A DNA stretch of 8,779 nucleotides from Capsulimonas sp. (GTDB lineage Bacteria > Armatimonadota > Armatimonadia > Armatimonadales > Capsulimonadaceae): NCBI GenBank assembly GCA_025963815.1, contig JAOQAA010000558.1:1-8779 (forward strand). The letters are read 5' to 3'. The notes beneath the pieces were generated by a model. That model ran no database searches and was not told where the DNA came from. It saw only the letters and a list, made by a program, of their open reading frames with translations. Both the position numbers and the translations under genes were made by a program. How positions within the stretch are numbered: position 1 is the stretch's first letter; each line of letters opens with the position of its first letter. Shown here in pieces: positions 5,455 to 8,779 of the stretch.

Positions 5455-6879
5455 TCAATCCGTCATCGCGCGCGAAATGTTCGGCGAAAGCGACGCGTGC
5501 GATGTGCGATCGGCGGCGGCCTCCACAGCTTCGGGAAGCGTCGGATAGGCATGCATGGTGAGCGCAATGTCGGCGGCGCGGAGACCCGCGCGCATTGCCA
5601 AACAGATTTCGCTGATCAAACTTCCCGCCTGCGCGCCGACGATCTGCGCCCCGATAATCATTCCATCCGAACGCCGCGACACGATCTGCGTAAAACCTTC
5701 CGTCTCGCCGTCGATGATCGCGCGGTCCAGCGAGGCGAAGTCAAAGCGCGAAACATCAATCGTGTCGGCGCTGTGTGTCTGGCGGGCCATCGCGGGCGTG
5801 AGGCCAACGCTCGCGAGTTCCGGGTCCGTGTAGGTGACGCGCGGGACGACGTGGTAATCGGCGTCGATTGCCGGCTCGCCGCGCAGCGCGTTCACGACGT
5901 TGGTGGCGGCGACTGCGCCTTCGTACGAAACGGCGTGCGTAAACTTGTAATCCGTGGCGACATCTCCCGCCGCCCAGACGTGCGGGACATTCGTGCGCAG
6001 CGTCGCGTCCGTCTTCAAGCGGCCGTGCTCCGCGAGGCGCACGCCGGCGGCCTCCAGGTTCAGTCCCTCGGTGTTGGAACGGCGGCCGGCAGCTGCTAGG
6101 ATCGCGTCACAGACGACCTCGCCGCCACCGCGCAGGTATAAAATCTTTTCGTCGCCGCGCCGCTCAACACGCTCCACGACAACATTTGATCGAAGATCGA
6201 TGTGATCTTGAGCAAAGGCTTCCGTCACCACGCGGGCGGCATCGGCGTCGTCACGCTCCAGAATGCGCGAGCCCGAGAGCAGGATGGTCACGTCGGCGCC
6301 GAAGCGCGCGAAGACCTGGCCCAGCTCGCAGCCAATAGGGCCGCCGCCGATCACGACAATGCGGCGCGGCAGTGATGTCCAGCCAAACACCGTTCGATTG
6401 GTGTCGCAGCCCGCCTCCGCCAACCCTGGGATGTCGGGGATCGCCGGACGCGATCCCGTACATAAGATCCACTGCTTCGCCTGATACCGCTCGCCGGTCT
6501 TTCCAGCGATGACGGTGTGCGGATCGACAAACGCCGCGCGCTCGCAGACGGTGACGATCCCTGCCCGCCGAAAGCTTTCCGTCGCGTCGCCCGCGCCGAC
6601 CTGCGCGATAGTCTGGTGCGCGTGCGCCATGACCGCGCCGAAGTCCGGAGCCGCGCCTTGGTGCTCGGGAAGTCCAAACTCGGAAGCGCGCGTGATGCGG
6701 TTCCAGAGGGTCGCGCTGTGAAGCAAAGCCTTGGAGGGGACGCATCCGGTGTAGAGGCATTCGCCGCCGATCCGCGATTCTTCGAAGATCACGACCGAGG
6801 CGCCCAGGCGCGCGGCTGTCCTCGCCGCCTTCGGCCCCGCCGATCCCGCTCCGATGACGCCGACATCGAACATTTGCAT
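5455..6879 (-). CDS. FAD-dependent pyridine nucleotide-disulfide oxidoreductase (lipoamide dehydrogenase/mercuric reductase-like)
   Basis: A 474-residue class I flavoprotein disulfide reductase, normal length. FAD-binding GAGSAG (10-15) and VWAAGD (301-306); redox-active disulfide GGECLYTGC (38-46, Cys41 and Cys46) followed by VPSK; NAD(P)-binding IGGGPIGCE (177-185); C-terminal dimerisation domain from about 345. The family moves electrons from NAD(P)H to a disulfide or metal substrate via FAD. In lipoamide dehydrogenases the residue before Pro-Thr in HxHPTxxE is the catalytic His; here the motif is HAYPTLPE (443-450) with Tyr445 at that place. There is no N-terminal metal-binding domain and no C-terminal Cys pair as in MerA, and no 2-oxo acid dehydrogenase genes nearby, so the substrate is open. 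ATG at 6879 follows a -10-like TAAAAT by seven bases; ATG at 6873 is an alternative. It is followed by the Cys-less glutaredoxin-fold gene. Confidence 0.85.
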   Translation of the reverse strand: MQMFDVGVIGAGSAGPKAARTAARLGASVVIFEESRIGGECLYTGCVPSKALLHSATLWNRITRASEFGLPEHQGAAPDFGAVMAHAHQTIAQVGAGDATESFRRAGIVTVCERAAFVDPHTVIAGKTGERYQAKQWILCTGSRPAIPDIPGLAEAGCDTNRTVFGWTSLPRRIVVIGGGPIGCELGQVFARFGADVTILLSGSRILERDDADAARVVTEAFAQDHIDLRSNVVVERVERRGDEKILYLRGGGEVVCDAILAAAGRRSNTEGLNLEAAGVRLAEHGRLKTDATLRTNVPHVWAAGDVATDYKFTHAVSYEGAVAATNVVNALRGEPAIDADYHVVPRVTYTDPELASVGLTPAMARQTHSADTIDVSRFDFASLDRAIIDGETEGFTQIVSRRSDGMIIGAQIVGAQAGSLISEICLAMRAGLRAADIALTMHAYPTLPEAVEAAADRTSHASLSPNISRAMTD

Positions 6880-6886
6880 TGCACTT

Positions 6887-6892
6887 ATTTTA
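6887..6892 (-). promoter_or_regulatory. -10 hexamer for a leaderless transcript of the reductase
   Basis: On the minus strand TAAAAT ends seven bases before ATG at 6879, so the predicted transcription start coincides with the start codon. No convincing -35 is seen at 17 bases (GAGAAA), and there is no good Shine-Dalgarno. Confidence 0.45.
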
Positions 6893-6947
6893 CCTGAGAC
6901 GCCGGGATTTTTCTCCGATCCGCCGTGTCCCAGTTTGCGCGCAAAGA

Positions 6948-6956
6948 TGGTATAAC
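6948..6956 (+). promoter_or_regulatory. Extended -10 promoter of the Cys/Met/His-rich gene, probably leaderless
   Basis: TGG followed by TATAAC forms an extended -10. Eight bases separate it from ATG at 6965, so the RNA should start at or within two bases of the start codon. There is no Shine-Dalgarno and no clear -35. The divergent reductase has the mirror arrangement within the same 85-base gap. Confidence 0.5.
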
Positions 6957-6964
6957 AGAATACA

Positions 6965-7456
6965 ATGCGGTTCTATCGACGTCTGACAAATTTGTTCGCG
7001 CTGCTGCTCGCCGCCACGCTCTTCTGCGGCTCCGGCCTCACGCCGGTCTCAGCCTCGCAATGCGCGATGATGGCGCACGGCGCCCCGTGCGCCGCCATGG
7101 CCGACGCGCCGGCGCCCAGCAGCGCCTGTCCGATGTCCGCGCACGCCCAAATGTCCTCGCCCATGCCCTGCTGCCGCAAGCACGCCGGCGTCTCGCGCGC
7201 GTCCCACACCGCGCTGATGGCCCAGCCCTGCAGCGCATGCGCCCACGCCACCCCCACGCTGCCCGCCGCTCGGCAAAGCGCCGACGCGCCCCAGATCGCG
7301 CCGCCGTCGCTAGATCTCCTCGCGCCCGACGCCTCTTCAAACCTGCCCATCTCGATTCTCACCGAAATCCAGCAGCGCCGCGGCCCGCCGCGCGCCGGTC
7401 CATTCGTCCCATCACCCATTCTTCTCACCCCTTCCCTGCGCGCGCCGCCAGCTTAG
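6965..7456 (+). CDS. Small secreted Cys/Met/His-rich protein, putative metal binding
   Basis: A 163-residue protein that I do not recognise as a named family. Residues 1-30 are a signal peptide: basic RFYRRL, hydrophobic FALLLAATLF, and a cleavage-like VSASQ around 28-32. The mature segment 33-94 contains seven Cys (33, 42, 55, 69, 70, 89, 92), seven Met and five His, with CPM, PMPCC, CSAC and MMAH clusters. The remainder, about 95-163, is rich in Pro and Ala with no metal-type residues. The pattern suggests a periplasmic or surface binder of copper or another soft metal; this is inferred from composition only. The following gene encodes an exported protein with a Met-rich N-terminus, which supports a shared metal role. 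Its TAG stop lies inside the left arm of the inverted-repeat element at 7451-7614, so the last one or two residues may come from that element. Confidence 0.7.
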   Translation: MRFYRRLTNLFALLLAATLFCGSGLTPVSASQCAMMAHGAPCAAMADAPAPSSACPMSAHAQMSSPMPCCRKHAGVSRASHTALMAQPCSACAHATPTLPAARQSADAPQIAPPSLDLLAPDASSNLPISILTEIQQRRGPPRAGPFVPSPILLTPSLRAPPA

Positions 7457-7614
7457 TGTCGGCCCCCCTGCCCCCCAATCCTGGGGGAGGAATCAGGCGA
7501 GGGCGATTTTATCTTCTCTTATCAATCGACTGATTTTTCGACGCCATAAGTGTCGGGAAATGCCTTCGCCTATCTCCTCCCCCAGGATTGGGGGCAGGGG
7601 GGCCGACACTAAGC
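7451..7614. repeat. Long inverted-repeat element, REPIN/MITE-like
   Basis: Left arm 7451-7490 and right arm 7576-7614 are reverse complements over 39-40 bases, differing only by one C (six versus five in the second C-run). Weaker similarity continues inward to about 7509 and 7557 (AGGCGAGGGC against AGGCGAAGGC), leaving about 47 bases of AT-richer centre. Each arm carries its own hairpin, CCCCCA, ATCC, TGGGGG. A third copy of the outer TTAGTGTCGG motif lies inside as TAAGTGTCGG (7547-7556). No target-site duplication or open frame encoding a transposase is present, so it would be a non-autonomous element. In RNA it could fold into a large stem between the two flanking genes, limiting read-through or stabilising the upstream message. 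It ends six bases before the next ATG, leaving no room for a normal ribosome binding site. Confidence 0.8.
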
Positions 7615-7620
7615 AAAACC

Positions 7621-8779
7621 ATGAAACACATTTATACACTCACAACGCTCGCCGCAATTCTTGCGGCCGCCAGCGCGCACGCTGCGCCAATATCGGACAA
7701 CGCCATGCCGGGGATGGACATGGGCGCCATGTCCATGTCGTCGGCCGTGGACATCAACGATCCCATGAACCGCGAAGGCTCAGGAACATCGTGGCTCCCG
7801 GACTCTACGCCGATGTACGGCAAGATGTGGATGAAGCCGAACGGCGACATGATCATGCTGCACGGCGCGATCATGCCGCGCTTTGTCCGCACGCATTCGA
7901 AGCGCGGCGACGAAAAGTTCGACGCGCCAAACTGGCTGATGGGTATGTACTCGCATCCCCTCGATTCCAAATCGCAGATCGGTCTGCACGCCATGCTCAG
8001 TCTCGACCCATTGACCGAAGGCGGCATCGGCTATCCGCTGAACTTCCAGACCGGAGAGACCTGGGGCGGCCAGCCGCTGCACGACCGCCAGCACCCGCAT
8101 GACTTGTTCAGCGAGCTATCCGCAACCTACTCGCGGATGATCGGCAGCGGCAATTCGGCGTATCTCTATCTCGCCTATCCCGGCGAACCGGCCCTCGGGC
8201 CTCCGACATTCATGCACCGTTTGCTCGCGTATGATTACGCCGATGCGCCGATCGGACACCACTGGCAGGACGCAACGCATGTCACCTTCGGAGTCGCCAC
8301 CGCAGGACTCAATCTGGGCGGTAAAATGAAATTCGAAGGAAGCGTCTTCACCGGACGCGAGCCCGACGAAAACCGCTACGATTTCGACACGCCGCGCTGG
8401 GATTCGTACAGCGGCCGGTTCTCGTACAACTCCGACAAGAACAACGCCTACCAGGTGTCCTACGGGTTCGTGAAGAACGCCGAGGGCGATGGGTCGAACC
8501 AGCACCGCACCACGGCGTCCTGGCTTTACAACAAGCCTTTGGGAGAGGACTCGAACTTTACCACGGCGCTTGTCTGGGGACGCAACGATCTGGAAGGCGA
8601 GGGCAAAACGAACTCGTATCTGTTCGAAGCGGATTACCAGCGCGGCGCCGATACAGTCTTTAGTCGAATTGAAAACATCCAGAAGTCCGGCCACGAACTC
8701 GTCATTCCCGAGGAATCGCTTCATGAACGCAAATTCAATCTGGGCGCCTACACCGCCGGATACGTCCGCGACCTGACAC
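7621..8779 (+). CDS. Exported Met-rich N-terminus protein, putative outer-membrane barrel, runs off the window
   Basis: The frame is open from ATG at 7621 to the window end, giving 386 residues without a stop. Residues 1-21 are a signal peptide (cleavage after AHA). The mature N-terminus is Met-rich: NAMPGMDMGAMSMSS, with five Met in residues 29-39, like the motifs in periplasmic copper proteins. Then come MYGKMWMKPNGDMIMLHGA (65-83), a His cluster HDRQHPHD (154-161), FMHR (197-200) and GHHW (212-215). From about 220 the sequence alternates in short amphipathic strands with Asn/Asp/Gly turns (GGKMKFEGSVFTG, GRFSYNSDKNNAYQVSYGF, TTALVWGRNDLEG, SYLFEADYQ), as expected of a beta-barrel. I do not know a characterised family; proteins with the HPHDLF motif are seen as uncharacterised envelope proteins. 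It is probably co-transcribed with the Cys/Met/His-rich gene across the repeat, or has an unseen promoter. No clear ribosome binding site. Confidence 0.7.
   Translation, partial: MKHIYTLTTLAAILAAASAHAAPISDNAMPGMDMGAMSMSSAVDINDPMNREGSGTSWLPDSTPMYGKMWMKPNGDMIMLHGAIMPRFVRTHSKRGDEKFDAPNWLMGMYSHPLDSKSQIGLHAMLSLDPLTEGGIGYPLNFQTGETWGGQPLHDRQHPHDLFSELSATYSRMIGSGNSAYLYLAYPGEPALGPPTFMHRLLAYDYADAPIGHHWQDATHVTFGVATAGLNLGGKMKFEGSVFTGREPDENRYDFDTPRWDSYSGRFSYNSDKNNAYQVSYGFVKNAEGDGSNQHRTTASWLYNKPLGEDSNFTTALVWGRNDLEGEGKTNSYLFEADYQRGADTVFSRIENIQKSGHELVIPEESLHERKFNLGAYTAGYVRDLT

Noticed and set aside
5410..6099. Plus-strand open frame opposite the reductase
   Set aside because: Low-complexity Arg/Ala/Val translation, antisense to a flavoprotein with all its motifs intact.
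5455..6879. Mercuric reductase
   Set aside because: It lacks the N-terminal heavy-metal domain and the C-terminal Cys pair of MerA, and no mer genes are adjacent.
6925..7533. Second plus-strand frame over the Cys/Met/His-rich gene
   Set aside because: The competing frame at 6965 has a proper signal peptide, a promoter at the start and a patterned mature region; this one is Arg/Pro-rich noise that ends in the repeat.
7451..7614. Classical Rho-independent terminator
   Set aside because: The stems are strong, but no T-run follows either arm in the needed place; the paired-arm layout fits a REPIN/MITE better.
7560..8102. Plus-strand open frame starting within the inverted repeat
   Set aside because: It overlaps the Met-rich exported protein in another frame and has no recognisable pattern.
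8116..8724. Minus-strand open frame near the window end
   Set aside because: Antisense to the barrel-like gene, whose plus-strand frame is open for 386 codons with a signal peptide and strand pattern.

Overview
The window is about 60% GC and gene-dense. The best lineage clue is a tandem pair of DUF1559 proteins with near-identical prepilin-like N-termini ([20 protein letters not shown] followed by an [19 protein letters not shown] stretch). Large families of this type are typical of Armatimonadota and Planctomycetota, and the AKAREKARQ wording is most like Armatimonadota (Capsulimonas-like). The lineage is inferred from protein style only; there is no rRNA or other marker here.

Layout. 1-4075 is all on the minus strand. 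In transcription order it holds DUF1559 gene B (4075-3188), DUF1559 gene A (2916-2083), a secreted GH29 alpha-L-fucosidase with a C-terminal F5/8C-like domain (1991-321), and the start of a phytanoyl-CoA-dioxygenase-like gene that leaves the window at base 1. An AraC-family regulator (4185-4988, plus) diverges from gene B. A strong hairpin (about 5001-5043) separates it from a convergent minus-strand pair: a flavoprotein disulfide reductase (6879-5455) followed by a small glutaredoxin-fold protein that has lost its CxxC (5404-5114). Diverging from the reductase is a plus-strand pair: a small secreted Cys/Met/His-rich protein (6965-7456) and, after a long inverted-repeat element (7451-7614), an exported Met-rich putative outer-membrane protein (7621 to the window end).

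How it fits together. The left half reads as a surface or carbohydrate-response cluster: a regulator with a cupin-like sensor domain, two pseudopilin-like exported proteins, an exported fucosidase and an oxygenase. The right half reads as a redox and metal-handling region. The Cys/Met/His-rich protein and the Met-rich barrel candidate suggest copper or another soft metal, but this is inferred from composition.

Most notable signals: (1) both DUF1559 promoters share the same spaced architecture, with a common upstream element containing a perfect TTATCCACA (DnaA-box sequence), a CAATTG overlapping the -35, and a GCCTTATAATA -10 block; the copy beside the regulator overlaps that gene's start codon. 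(2) A 39-40 bp near-perfect inverted repeat with a nested hairpin in each arm (REPIN/MITE-like) lies between the two metal-type genes and supplies the first gene's stop codon. (3) The glutaredoxin-fold protein has DADI where CxxC should be. (4) Three genes have a -10-like hexamer 7-8 nt before ATG, the arrangement expected of leaderless transcripts. (5) The reductase has Tyr in place of the catalytic His of lipoamide dehydrogenases.
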